From contig NZ_JAANOV010000001.1 of the NCBI RefSeq assembly GCF_011758745.1, forward strand, positions 558,001 to 622,000: a stretch of 64,000 nt of DNA. The letters are read 5' to 3'. Below, piece after piece: positions 52,436-60,302 of this stretch. Both the position numbers and the translations under genes were made by a program. Position 1 is the first letter of the stretch. Each line of letters starts with the position of its first letter. Below the pieces are notes generated by a model that saw only the letters and a program-made list of their open reading frames with translations, did not search any database and was not told the DNA's origin. Origin of the DNA: Amycolatopsis granulosa. Lineage in GTDB: Bacteria > Actinomycetota > Actinomycetes > Mycobacteriales > Pseudonocardiaceae.

Positions 52436-52879
52436 TCACCTCACCCGTTCGTCCGGCGTCGCCTCGTGACCGTCCACCCCCCGTGACCGCCGCTCACGTT
52501 TCAGTTCCGCCTCGAACAGGTGCCGACACCCCCCGGTCAGCTCGCGCGCCCGCTCCTCGAGCGCGCGGAACGGCTGGTAGTAGGTGTCGTCGAAGTCCTC
52601 GACCACCTGGAACGTCCAGCGGCCCGGCAGCACGTTGCGGCCCACCAGCTCCCGCGCGACGCGGTCGGCGAACTCGGCGTGCCCGGCCTTGCGCAGCAGC
52701 TCCACCGCCTGGCCGACGGCGAAGTCGGCGGTGCCGGTCATGCGGTGGAACTGGTAAAGGTGCCCGCGGGCGACCTCGAGCGTCTCCAGTGCCTCGGTGA
52801 GCTTGCCGACCGCCTCCACGGTGGCCCGGTCGTAGCGGTCGGCCTCGGGGGTGTCGTCGTCGAGTCGGGTGTCCGTCAT
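52436..52879 (-). CDS. Small conserved actinobacterial protein, unknown function
   Basis: A 147-residue acidic, helical protein. Residues 20-60 (YDRATVEAVGKLTEALETLE) may form a coiled coil; ELVGRNVLPGRWTFQVVEDF follows in mid-protein. I know no characterised function. I start at ATG 52879, where conservation appears to begin; the frame is open further upstream. It abuts the MSMEG_6728-like gene, so both are probably expressed together. Confidence 0.65.
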   Translation of the reverse strand: MTDTRLDDDTPEADRYDRATVEAVGKLTEALETLEVARGHLYQFHRMTGTADFAVGQAVELLRKAGHAEFADRVARELVGRNVLPGRWTFQVVEDFDDTYYQPFRALEERARELTGGCRHLFEAELKRERRSRGVDGHEATPDERVR

Positions 52880-52907
52880 GGCTGTCGGATACCCACTACA
52901 AACCGTT

Positions 52908-53810
52908 TCACAACCGTTGCGGTGTGGGCACCGGCTCACGTCGGGGCCGGATGCGCGACACCGCGACCCCGGCCAGGCACAGCGCGCCCCCGGCCAGCGA
53001 CAACCAGGCCGGCACCTCGCCGAGGACTGCCCACGACATCAGCACCACGACCGCCGGGACGGCGTAGGTGGTCGAGCCCATCTTCCCCGCGGTGGTGCGG
53101 GCCAGCGCGTAGGCCCAGGTGGTGAACGCCAGGGCGGTCGGGAACACGCCGAGGTAGACCACCGCGAGCACCGCCCCGGCCGGTGCCGTGCCGAGTTCGC
53201 CGGCCAGCTGACCGGCGAACGGCAGGCACGCCACGGTGCCGATGAGGCAGCCGAAGGCGGTGACCTGCAAGGCCGAGGCGTGCCGCAGGGCGGGCTTCTG
53301 GCCGACGACCCCGCCGGCATAGGTGACGGCCGCGACCACGCACAACACCACGCCGAGTATCGGCGCGTGACCGTGCCCGGACATCGACAGCCCCACGACG
53401 ACCGCGCCGGCGAACGACACGGCGAGCCCCGCCAGCAGCCGCTTCGGGAAGCCCTCGCGCAGCAGACGGCCCCCGAGCAGGGCGATGAGGATCGGCCCGA
53501 TGTTGACCAGCATCGCGGCCGTGCCCGCATCCACCAGCTCCTCGCCCCAGTTCAGGACGACCATGTAGCCGCCGAACCAGAGGAGACCGGAGATCACGAT
53601 CCCCGGCCAGGCCGCGCGCCCCGGCAGCCCCTCCCGCCGGATGCCCAGGAAGACGAGGAGGGTGACACTCCCCGCGGCGAGCCGCCCGAGCGCCAACGCA
53701 CCCGGGGAGAAGTACTGGCCGGCCCCCCGGATGGCCACGAAGGCCGACGCCCAGAGCACGACGGTGACCCCCGCCGCGGCCACCGCCCGGCGATCCCTGC
53801 TGACCTGCAT
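52908..53810 (-). CDS. EamA/DMT-family transporter
   Basis: A 300-residue drug/metabolite transporter with ten helices in two EamA repeats. The first repeat is seen in GVTVVLWASAFVAIRGAGQY (about residues 14-33) and the second in ILGVVLCVVAAVTYAGGVVG. Such proteins export amino acids or other metabolites from the cytoplasm. It lies 28 bp upstream of the small hypothetical gene on the same strand. Confidence 0.88.
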   Translation of the reverse strand: MQVSRDRRAVAAAGVTVVLWASAFVAIRGAGQYFSPGALALGRLAAGSVTLLVFLGIRREGLPGRAAWPGIVISGLLWFGGYMVVLNWGEELVDAGTAAMLVNIGPILIALLGGRLLREGFPKRLLAGLAVSFAGAVVVGLSMSGHGHAPILGVVLCVVAAVTYAGGVVGQKPALRHASALQVTAFGCLIGTVACLPFAGQLAGELGTAPAGAVLAVVYLGVFPTALAFTTWAYALARTTAGKMGSTTYAVPAVVVLMSWAVLGEVPAWLSLAGGALCLAGVAVSRIRPRREPVPTPQRL

Positions 53811-53950
53811 GCCCCCACGCTATTCGGGCGACGTTTCGGTGTCCGGCGAATTTCGGACGCCTCTCACCCAGCGTGAGCGCCCAGGCCCCATAGCGCACTG
53901 TTGATCACCCCCCGTGACCCACCCCCCGGACACGCCGCTCCGCGGATGGG

Positions 53951-55702
53951 CTACTCTTGTCCGCACAAGAGAAGAGCAGGTCCGAGTGGCGGAATGGCAG
54001 ACGCGCTAGCTTGAGGTGCTAGTGCCCGTAAAGGGCGTGGGGGTTCAAGTCCCCCCTCGGACACAACCACTGCGCACACGGATGGTTGGGGCTGGGTTTC
54101 AGCCACCACCATCCGTTTTGTTTCGTTGTAGGTCAGTTTCAGGCCAAGCTGGCGGTAGACCTCCAGCTTGTCCCCCGGGTCCGCATCGCGCAGGACCTGG
54201 AGCAGCCCGCCCATCGCGTCGACCAGCTGACGGATCTCTGCAGCAGTCATTCTCCGGTCCGCCCCCGCACGGGTTCCCGACGTGGCGAGCTGCGCTTCCA
54301 GCGCCGCCTTCTCCTGCTGCACCTGCCTCGTCCACTTGGCCACCAGCGCCGGATCCGTGCCGGCTTCCAGTGCGGCCTGGTGACGCGCGAGTTTCCGGTC
54401 GCACTCCGCCAGCGCCCGGCGCGTCTCCGCTTCAGCGGGAGCATGGTCCGGCTGAGACTCCTCCATCGCGGTGAGCGACCGTTCGATCTTGCCGGGCGCG
54501 AACACCTGGGCCAGCCAGATGTCGAGCGGCTCCAGCACCACATCCTCGCGCAGGTGCACCGTCAGCGGGTGGTCGACCCGGTTGACGAGGGCGTACTCGT
54601 TCGGATAGCGGCAGCGGTAATGGGCCCGCTCGCGGATCCAGTTGCCCTGCATGCGCCGCCCACAGCTCTCATGGAACAGCAGACCCTTCAGCGCGTAGGG
54701 ATGCTTCTTCCGCTCGGTCACCCGGCCAGTCGACCGCGGCCCACGCGAAGCCAGGAGAGCCCGCACCTGCTCGAACGTCTCCCGGCTGACCAGCGCCGGA
54801 TGGACCCTCTGATCGGAGAAGACCCACTCGTCCCGCGGATTCCACGCCAGCCTGGTCCGATGCCCGAGCCCGACATCCTCGACATCGATCAGGGACTCCT
54901 GCTTGCGCTGCTTGTTCCACACCTCGTGACCGGTATAGCGCGGATTCGTCAGGATCGTCCGGACGGCGCTCTTCGACCACGCCGCCCCCGACCTGTGCTG
55001 ATTGCGTCCACGGTCGTACGCGGACGGGCACGGAACCCCATCGGCGGTGAGCCGTTGCGCGATCGCGAAGACACCGATCCCCGACAGGTACTCGTGGAAG
55101 ATCCGCTGCACGACCGGCGCCGTCTTCGGATCCGGCTCGAGCCGATGCAGCCGCTTGCCATCGGCCGCCTTCGCCGGGTTCGGATGCGGCCCGGCATCAG
55201 CCAGCCGATAGCCGTAGGGAGGTCGGCCACCGAGGTAACGGCCCTCAACCTGGGCCTGTGCCACCATCGCCGACCGCACCCGGACCTTGATCCTGGTCCG
55301 CTCCCCCTTGCTCATCCCACCGAACACCGACATCACCAGGTCGTGCGCCTCGGACTCCGGGTCAACTGCTCCCCCGACCTCCGGCACCCACAACCCCACC
55401 CCGTAATGCGCGAACACCGGGAAGGTCAGCCCGTACTGGTTGCCGTAGAACGCCCGCTGAGGTTCGCCGATCACCACTGCCTCGAAACTGCGATCAGGCC
55501 TCTTGCGCACCTCGAGCAGCCGAGCCGCCTCCGGCCGGCGCTTCCACGGAATCGAGCGGGACTGCCCCACGTCGAAGAACTCCACCACGATTTCACCGGG
55601 CCGCTCGACCAACGCTCGAGCCCGGGCCAGTTGCCAATTCCGCGAGGCATCCGGATCCTGCTGATCCTCAGTCGACACTCGCCCGTAGAACGCGAACCTC
55701 AT
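53951..55702 (-). CDS. Large serine recombinase (site-specific integrase)
   Basis: A 583-residue serine recombinase. The catalytic domain begins MRFAFYGRVSTEDQQDP with nucleophile Ser10. The recombinase domain includes GRYLGGRPPYGYRLADAG and TILTNPRYTGHEVWNKQRKQ; the zinc-ribbon-like domain and coiled coil (about residues 340-470) follow. ATG 55702. The open frame continues through tRNA-Leu on the opposite strand: its last 40 or so residues (SEGGLEPPRPLRALAPQ and on) are simply the antisense of the tRNA. The protein may thus have gained its tail on integration, or it may end earlier by processing of a hybrid gene. Confidence 0.88.
   Translation of the reverse strand: MRFAFYGRVSTEDQQDPDASRNWQLARARALVERPGEIVVEFFDVGQSRSIPWKRRPEAARLLEVRKRPDRSFEAVVIGEPQRAFYGNQYGLTFPVFAHYGVGLWVPEVGGAVDPESEAHDLVMSVFGGMSKGERTRIKVRVRSAMVAQAQVEGRYLGGRPPYGYRLADAGPHPNPAKAADGKRLHRLEPDPKTAPVVQRIFHEYLSGIGVFAIAQRLTADGVPCPSAYDRGRNQHRSGAAWSKSAVRTILTNPRYTGHEVWNKQRKQESLIDVEDVGLGHRTRLAWNPRDEWVFSDQRVHPALVSRETFEQVRALLASRGPRSTGRVTERKKHPYALKGLLFHESCGRRMQGNWIRERAHYRCRYPNEYALVNRVDHPLTVHLREDVVLEPLDIWLAQVFAPGKIERSLTAMEESQPDHAPAEAETRRALAECDRKLARHQAALEAGTDPALVAKWTRQVQQEKAALEAQLATSGTRAGADRRMTAAEIRQLVDAMGGLLQVLRDADPGDKLEVYRQLGLKLTYNETKRMVVAETQPQPSVCAVVVSEGGLEPPRPLRALAPQASASAIPPLGPALLLCGQE
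53955..53970. repeat. Short inverted repeat in front of tRNA-Leu
   Basis: TCTTGT-CCGC-ACAAGA, perfect 6-bp arms, ending 10 bp before the mature tRNA. The preceding TTGATC (53901-53906) could be a -35-like element, and a TACTCT is at 53953. The repeat may be part of the tRNA leader or promoter. Confidence 0.4.
53980..54063 (+). tRNA. tRNA-Leu (anticodon GAG)
   Basis: A class II tRNA. Acceptor stem GTCCGAG pairs with CTCGGAC; the anticodon stem-loop is CTAGC-TTGAGGT-GCTAG with anticodon GAG; a long variable arm (GCCCGTAAAGGGC) is followed by the T-arm GGGGG-TTCAAGT-CCCCC and an A discriminator. CCA is not encoded. The 3' half is the probable integration site of the adjoining serine-recombinase element. 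Confidence 0.95.
54030..54080. other. Putative attachment site (element/tRNA-Leu junction)
   Basis: The tRNA 3' end runs directly into the recombinase coding frame, so the chromosome/element junction must lie within or just after the T-arm. I did not find a second copy of the T-arm sequence by eye in 54-64 kb, so the far end is outside the window or has decayed. Confidence 0.35.
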
Positions 55703-55756
55703 CGCTACGCCGCCTCCCGCTCCCCCGACGCACCGCGCCGCGACGCTGCCCGGGTA

Positions 55757-55921
55757 TCAGCGCCACCACACCCGCGCTCGCCCGCTACATTGCACACCAA
55801 TCGCAACAGCGCGCGCTGCGGCCGACGACAGAACCGGCGACGTCGGCGGCACAACGACATCGACCTGTTCGTCACTGAAGCCGGGGGGCCGGTGCGGTCG
55901 GCGCTTCTTCCCCGCGGTCAT
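55757..55921 (-). CDS. Tiny ORF coupled upstream of the recombinase gene
   Basis: A 54-residue frame beginning MTAGKKRRPHRPPGFSDEQV, basic at the N-terminus and with VDVVVPPTSPVLSSA later. Its ATG overlaps the stop of the preceding small ORF (ATGA) and its stop lies 54 bp before the recombinase start. No family recognised. Size, charge and position would suit an accessory factor of the recombinase, for example a directionality factor, but nothing in the sequence proves this. Confidence 0.5.
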   Translation of the reverse strand: MTAGKKRRPHRPPGFSDEQVDVVVPPTSPVLSSAAARAVAIGVQCSGRARVWWR

Positions 55922-56070
55922 CGCCGCGCCTTCCGCAGCGCGTCCGACCAGTCCGGTGGCCCGCCCATCGGCTGAACAACCACCTCTACCCGGAACAGCC
56001 CGGAACCTCTCAGCAGACCAAACGCCGTCCGCCCGGAAATCTCGACCACCAAAACATGCGACACGTCCAT
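55918..56070 (-). CDS. Tiny ORF, first of the recombinase operon
   Basis: A 50-residue frame from ATG 56070 (GGAG seven bases upstream), with SHVLVVEISGRTAFGLLRGS then VEVVVQPMGG, which looks like a small beta-rich domain. A TTG at 56106 would extend it to 62 residues. It overlaps the next small ORF by ATGA and is followed by the recombinase gene, all on the minus strand. Function unknown. Confidence 0.5.
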   Translation of the reverse strand: MDVSHVLVVEISGRTAFGLLRGSGLFRVEVVVQPMGGPPDWSDALRKARR

Positions 56071-56214
56071 ATCTACGCTCCGCAACTGCGCCGACGTCAA
56101 GGACAAACGTCAAGCTGTTCAGCCCTCGCTCACGAGCGCCGGGTTCCCATCCGGAACCATCACGGCCTGACACACTGAACTCCGCCAGAGGGGCACTTCG
56201 GGGACACATGGTCC

Positions 56215-56696
56215 GGAGGAAACGACGCCTGCGCGGTTGGAACAGCTCATCCAATCGCGTCGCTGAGCCCGCAGATAGAGCAACTGAGCCATCTGGCCGG
56301 GTTCGAGTACCTACCGATGCTCTGGGAGCACCTTCACGCAACAACTGCCGCTCCCCAGATCACCTCCACCGAGCCGCACTCGGCGCGATCCAGCTCGCAC
56401 TCCACGGCGGACACGGATTCGGCTGTGGCGACACCTGAGACAGCTGGCGCACCCTGGACGGCCATCGACTGGGAAGGAGGACCCACGCAGACGAGGTCGT
56501 CCGTCACCTTCTCGGAATCGCAGCTGACCCCGACGGCCCTCTCCTGCGTGCAGGCGAGCTTCACCCAGGGAGGAACACAATCGGTGATCTCATTAACGTC
56601 GGGATTGATGGCATTCGAGTGCGGTCCCGCCCCTACAACGCAGTAGGCGCTGAAGCTGACGGCTGGACAACAGCACCAGGGGGCGATGACGAGTGA
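56215..56696 (+). pseudogene. Decayed coding region, unrecognised
   Basis: Coding-like stretches succeed one another in different frames: LEQLIQSRR, then LSPQIEQLSHLAGFEYLPML with WEHLHA, then AALGAIQLALHGGHGFGCGD up to an in-frame TGA (56436-56438), then DSWRTLDGHRLGRRTHADEV, GIAADPDGPLLRAGELHPGR and IDGIRVRSRPYNAVG to a stop at 56696. At least two frameshifts and one nonsense codon are needed to join them. I cannot name the original family. Confidence 0.45.
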
Positions 56697-56707
56697 CACT
56701 CGGGACT

Positions 56708-56893
56708 TCAGGCTCGGTTCACCACTTTCATGAGTAGCACAGGCGCCAGTGAGAATCCGATCGGAGCCAGCCGGATTTCCTTGATCATCTGGGCAATAAC
56801 GGCTGGACGAGGAACCCCCAGAGCGACGACCTTATGCCCACGATGATGAGCGACCTGAGCAACGCCGGTCTTGACCTGCAGCGAATCAATCAG
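56708..56893 (-). pseudogene. C-terminal fragment resembling an SDR
   Basis: The minus strand reads SLQVKTGVAQVAHHRGHKVV then PRPAVIAQMIKEIRLAPIGF and ends APVLLMKVVNRA at a TGA (56710-56708). The pattern resembles the C-terminal helix region of DltE-type short-chain dehydrogenases. It lacks a start and the whole catalytic part and stops where the plus-strand fragment at 56896 begins. Confidence 0.4.
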
Positions 56894-56895
56894 GC

Positions 56896-57207
56896 TATGG
56901 CTTCACTCGGCTATGGGACCTCACCGACAACCTGCCCGGCGCCTTCCGCGCCTCCGCCTTCGAATACCGCCCGTATCCCGGCACCCCTGATTGGCACCAG
57001 CTGCTCGCCACCGGCCGCTACACCCCGGACCAGCTGCTCAACTACAGCCACGTCGATCTCACCGACGCCGGCCTGGACGACACCCTCCGCGAACGCGACG
57101 AGTTCAACTTCTCCGTCAACCTCCCGCTCGCTGATGCCCCCATCGACTACATCCGCACCCACCTCGTCGCGCTCGCCCGCGAACAACACGCCCGGAAAGC
57201 CGCATGA
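56896..57207 (+). pseudogene. 5'-truncated gene coupled to the dTMP-kinase-like gene
   Basis: A start-less frame of about 103 codons with normal coding character: YGFTRLWDLTDNLPGAFRAS, PGTPDWHQLLATGRYTPDQL, RERDEFNFSVNLPLADAPID and a helical end VALAREQHARKA. Its stop overlaps the ATG of the kinase gene (ATGA), so the two were once an operon. I do not recognise the family. It begins abruptly at the edge of the SDR-like fragment, suggesting a deletion joined two unrelated genes. Confidence 0.5.
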
Positions 57208-57845
57208 CCCTCCACCACCGGGGCCTCTTCATCGCCATCGACGGACCCGCCGGAACCGGCAAAACCACCCTCACCCACGCTCTCACCGAGCGCCTCACCC
57301 GTGACGGCTACGCCGTCCACGCCACCACTCAACCCTCCCGCGCCCAGCTCGGCGAGATCGCCCGCCACGGAACCGACACCTACCGCGGCCACGAGCTCGC
57401 CTGCCTCGTCGCCGCCGACCGCTACCACCAGCTCCGCACCGAAATCCAGCCCCACCGCGACGCCGGACGCATCGTGCTCTGCGACCGCTACATCGCCTCC
57501 TCCTACGTGCTGCAAACCATGGACGACGTACCACCCGCCTTCATCCACAACCTCAATGCCGCAGCCGATCCACCCGACGTCACGATCATCCTTACCGCCG
57601 ATCCCGCCGTCGCCGCCGCACGCATCCGACGCCGCGGCGCGCACAGCCGCTTCCACACCGGCATCATCTCAAGCCGCACCGAAGCAGCCCTCTACCGAGA
57701 CGCCGCCACCTACCTGAAGACGCAGGGCCAGGCCGTGCTCACGCTCGACAGCGCCCGCGCGTCGACCGCCGGACTCGTCGAGACCATCACCCGAAAGCTG
57801 GCCCCATTGGCCCGTCTCCCACGACCGGAACAAGCCACCGCGTAG
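57204..57845 (+). CDS. dTMP kinase-like P-loop protein
   Basis: A 213-residue nucleoside-monophosphate kinase-like protein with P-loop G-P-A-G-T-G-K-T (residues 14-21), DRY at 94-96 in RIVLCDRYIASSYVL, and a LID-like region RIRRRGAHSRFHTG. It resembles thymidylate kinases, which phosphorylate dTMP. The usual D-R-x-E-P-G-G stretch after strand 2 reads TTQPSRAQLG, so it is probably a divergent copy and not the housekeeping enzyme. It is coupled to a truncated upstream gene and followed by a NUDIX gene 9 bp later, suggesting nucleotide metabolism. Confidence 0.78.
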   Translation: MTLHHRGLFIAIDGPAGTGKTTLTHALTERLTRDGYAVHATTQPSRAQLGEIARHGTDTYRGHELACLVAADRYHQLRTEIQPHRDAGRIVLCDRYIASSYVLQTMDDVPPAFIHNLNAAADPPDVTIILTADPAVAAARIRRRGAHSRFHTGIISSRTEAALYRDAATYLKTQGQAVLTLDSARASTAGLVETITRKLAPLARLPRPEQATA

Positions 57846-57854
57846 CCTCACCGC

Positions 57855-58322
57855 GTGGCCGACCGACACCTCATCGACGTACACATACTCCTCGTCGACA
57901 ACGGCAAACTCCTGCTCAGCCGCCGCCGCGACACCAATCCCACCTTCGACGGGCATTGGCACCTGCCCTCCGGCAAACTCGACGCCGGCGAATCCGTCCT
58001 CCACGCCGCAGCACGAGAAGCCCAAGAAGAAATCGGCGTCCTCATCAACCCCAACGACCTGAACCACGTCCACACACTCCACGTCAACGGCTCAGGCGGC
58101 GAGCCCCGCCTCGGACTGTTCTTCCTCGCCACCCACTGGACCGGTGAACCGGTCAACCGGGAACCCGACAAATGCTCCGCCATCGCCTGGTTCCCCCTCC
58201 ACAACCTCCCCACCAACCTCATCGACTACCCCGCCGCCGGCATCCACGCCTACCTCACCGGACAAACCTTCGCCATCCACGGCTGGCCCACGAGCAGAAC
58301 TCCTGCCAATATGCTCGGCTGA
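57855..58322 (+). CDS. NUDIX hydrolase
   Basis: A 155-residue NUDIX protein with a complete NUDIX box starting at Gly40 (G-x5-E-x7-R-E-x2-E-E-x-G; Glu46, Arg54, Glu55, Glu58, Glu59). It hydrolyses nucleoside diphosphates linked to another group. The N-terminus MADRHLIDVHILLVDNGKLL is typical of MutT-like members. GTG 57855 lies 9 bp after the kinase stop. The pair may sanitise or salvage nucleotides for the mobile element. Confidence 0.85.
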   Translation: MADRHLIDVHILLVDNGKLLLSRRRDTNPTFDGHWHLPSGKLDAGESVLHAAAREAQEEIGVLINPNDLNHVHTLHVNGSGGEPRLGLFFLATHWTGEPVNREPDKCSAIAWFPLHNLPTNLIDYPAAGIHAYLTGQTFAIHGWPTSRTPANMLG

Positions 58323-58410
58323 CATCGCCCATAGCCACTTGCCGTCGCCGGAACACGCCGAGCCGCGAACAGGCATCACCTGCGAGCCCGCCCGCAACGT
58401 CCGAGCGGCG

Positions 58411-58569
58411 CTACAGGTTGTCCAGACCCCAGGCGAAGGCGGCGAGCAGCACGACCACCACAAGTGCGATAGCAACTCTTGCGAAAGGATCATGGACCCG
58501 TCTCGAAGTACGGGCGACGCTGCCCTGGATGACGCAGACCCGCTGATACGGCCTGAGCACGACCTGAGC
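58411..58569 (-). CDS. Possible small single-helix membrane peptide
   Basis: A minus-strand frame ending at TAG 58413 encodes HDPFARVAIALVVVVLLAAF then AWGLDNL, one clear membrane helix near the C-terminus, preceded by VLRPYQRVCVIQGSVA. There is no good start codon or ribosome site, so it may be another gene fragment. Reported because the hydrophobic segment is unlikely by chance in this composition. Confidence 0.25.
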   Translation of the reverse strand, partial: AQVVLRPYQRVCVIQGSVARTSRRVHDPFARVAIALVVVVLLAAFAWGLDNL

Positions 58570-58570
58570 G

Positions 58571-58700
58571 GCGGGGTGGTGGGGCCGGGCGTGGTGACGG
58601 TGGTGAACATCGTGTTCGGGGTGCTGGGGACCCTCCTACTCACCGCGGGCGACGGGGTATTTCGCGGCGCAGAAGCTCGCCTACATGGCGGTGGACCGCT
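58571..58700 (+). pseudogene. N-terminal remnant of a CNNM/hemolysin-family (TlyC-like) gene
   Basis: One frame reads GVVTVVNIVFGVLGTLLLTA, and after a shift near 58658 the next reads GYFAAQKLAYMAVDRSRLKA then RAETGD. This is the conserved start of CNNM-domain transporters (first helix and YFxAQxxAYMAVDRSRLKARAE). Homology ends abruptly, leaving about 45 of the roughly 430 residues. It is therefore a truncated and frameshifted remnant. Confidence 0.7.
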
Positions 58701-58815
58701 CCCGGCTGAAGGCCCGCGCCGAGACGGGTGATCAGGGCGGCAGGGGTACTCTGGATCACCGGGCGGACGGAATCCACACAGGACTGAGACACGTCCGAAG
58801 CCACCCCAGGCAGAC

Positions 58816-59085
58816 TCACTCTCGCGAGTCCGGCTCCTCGCACGGCCGCGCTCGAGACTCGCAGACGAACGTCCCCTTCGATGGCACCGTGACAACAAGG
58901 CCCTCGTCTCGGAGGAGCCGAGTCGCATGACGCACCGTCCCCAGCAAGAAGCCCAACTCCGCCGCCAGACGCTTTTCAGCCGGAAGGGCTGTGTTCGGCG
59001 GGAGCTCGCCGGATTCTATGCAAGCCTTGAGCTTCTCAAAAGCGACCCGATAGAGGTATTCCGGGGATCGGTGCCGCTCCGTCAT
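58816..59085 (-). CDS. Small GntR-family regulator
   Basis: An 89-residue protein consisting of a GntR winged helix only: YRVAFEKLKACIESGELPPN (about residues 13-32), LPAEKRLAAELGFLLGTVRH (about residues 36-55) and VPSKGTFVC. No effector domain follows. Such mini-GntR regulators are common on actinobacterial integrative plasmids and elements, where they repress transfer or integration genes. It is divergent from the XRE gene at 59370, with a palindrome between them. ATG 59085. Confidence 0.78.
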   Translation of the reverse strand: MTERHRSPEYLYRVAFEKLKACIESGELPPNTALPAEKRLAAELGFLLGTVRHATRLLRDEGLVVTVPSKGTFVCESRARPCEEPDSRE

Positions 59086-59269
59086 CGCCAACTCCCGCGA
59101 ACGCGTCCCCAACCGTTCTCCTCGTTGAGTGCGACCTTGACGCGCTTGGGCTTCGCGTGGCGGCGACGATGCTGCGACCGAGAGTCGCTGCCGCGATGAG
59201 TCAAAGCGTCGCGAATACGCAAAAACCGCCGCCACATGATTCTTCCCTTCACAACTCATGTTTGTCGCG

Positions 59270-59283
59270 TTGTTACGTACCAA
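59270..59283. promoter_or_regulatory. GntR-type palindrome between divergent regulators
   Basis: TTGTTACGTACCAA, a palindrome with a single symmetric mismatch (TTG-x-TACGTA-x-CAA), in an AT-richer stretch between the GntR gene (start 59085) and the XRE gene (start 59370). It is a plausible operator for the GntR protein. Confidence 0.5.
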
Positions 59284-59369
59284 ACGACGGTGCATTGCCT
59301 GAACGAGAAGGGGCAATAGCCCATTCGGGTCGTTATGCCCCCGAGCTCTCTCTCGGTACTCTTGGCTTC

Positions 59370-60212
59370 ATGCCGAGACGCCCCAGAGCGGCGACGTCGC
59401 TCCACGACCAACCGCTCGCAAGTCTCCTGCGCTCGCACTGGTTGTCTCGCGCGCCACGTCCCACCACGCGAAAGATCGGCCATGAGGTCGGCGTGTCCCA
59501 CGCGACTGTCAGTCGTTGGCTCGACGGGTCACTCCTCCCCACCGTCGATCAGACCAAAGCGCTCGCTGACTCCCTGGGCATCACCGGCCAAGCACGCGCG
59601 GATCTGCTTCAGGTTGCCGAGTGGGTGAACCCGAACCGTGGCACTCGCGGTCTTTTCGGCATCTCTGATCGGGCCGCCGACGCACTCATGGCCGAGCACC
59701 GAGCGACCACGATTGTGGAATGGTCACCACTCCGCATCCCCGATCTGTTGCAAACCGATGCTTATGCTCGCCGCATCACAGATGAGACGAGCGGCGTGAC
59801 CTCCAAAGCTGAACGCCAGAAAGCCTTGTTCGAGGACACGCGGAAGAAGTATGAAGTTTTCCTCGGTCTACCGGCCCTTACGTGGCGGGTAGGCGGAGCG
59901 AACGTTATGACGCAGCAGGTCGAGCGGCTAATCGACACCCTCGACCGCCAATCAGCCGTCGTGCGCCTCGTGCTCGACGGTTCCGACTGGCATGACGGCC
60001 AACTCGGCGCGTTTGTGCTCTACGACTGTGAGGGTGACGATGGCGCGGTCCTCATCCAACATCTCGGAGCCGCAACCCTCCTCACTGATCGCGCGCTGGT
60101 CAGGCGCTACCGACGGGTTCACGCCGAGCTGGAGCGATTGGCACTGACACCCGAGGAGACTCGCCAGCGCCTCGATGCTCTTCTGCGGGAGTTGAGCACC
60201 ACATTGTCGTGA
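59370..60212 (+). CDS. XRE-family regulator with DUF5753 domain
   Basis: A 280-residue regulator. An N-terminal helix-turn-helix (RKIGHEVGVSHATVSRWLDG, about residues 36-55) is followed by a DUF5753 domain with the typical ATTIVEWSPLRIPDLLQTDA (about residues 111-130) and a C-terminal helical end. These two-domain proteins are abundant in streptomycetes and relatives, often paired with small DUF397 proteins, which I do not see here. ATG 59370 is chosen because the domain begins just after it. Confidence 0.82.
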   Translation: MPRRPRAATSLHDQPLASLLRSHWLSRAPRPTTRKIGHEVGVSHATVSRWLDGSLLPTVDQTKALADSLGITGQARADLLQVAEWVNPNRGTRGLFGISDRAADALMAEHRATTIVEWSPLRIPDLLQTDAYARRITDETSGVTSKAERQKALFEDTRKKYEVFLGLPALTWRVGGANVMTQQVERLIDTLDRQSAVVRLVLDGSDWHDGQLGAFVLYDCEGDDGAVLIQHLGAATLLTDRALVRRYRRVHAELERLALTPEETRQRLDALLRELSTTLS

Positions 60213-60302
60213 GGCCGACCGCGATCAGTCGTCGCGGCGACGTAGCGCGGAGGCCGGGACGAGCTGATCGACGACCTCGAGCTTGTTCCGCCGCGTATCG
60301 GC

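Noticed and set aside
54086-55975. A 629-codon plus-strand open frame opposite the recombinase
   Set aside because: The minus strand encodes an unmistakable serine recombinase; the plus frame shows no domain and only mirrors its codon bias.
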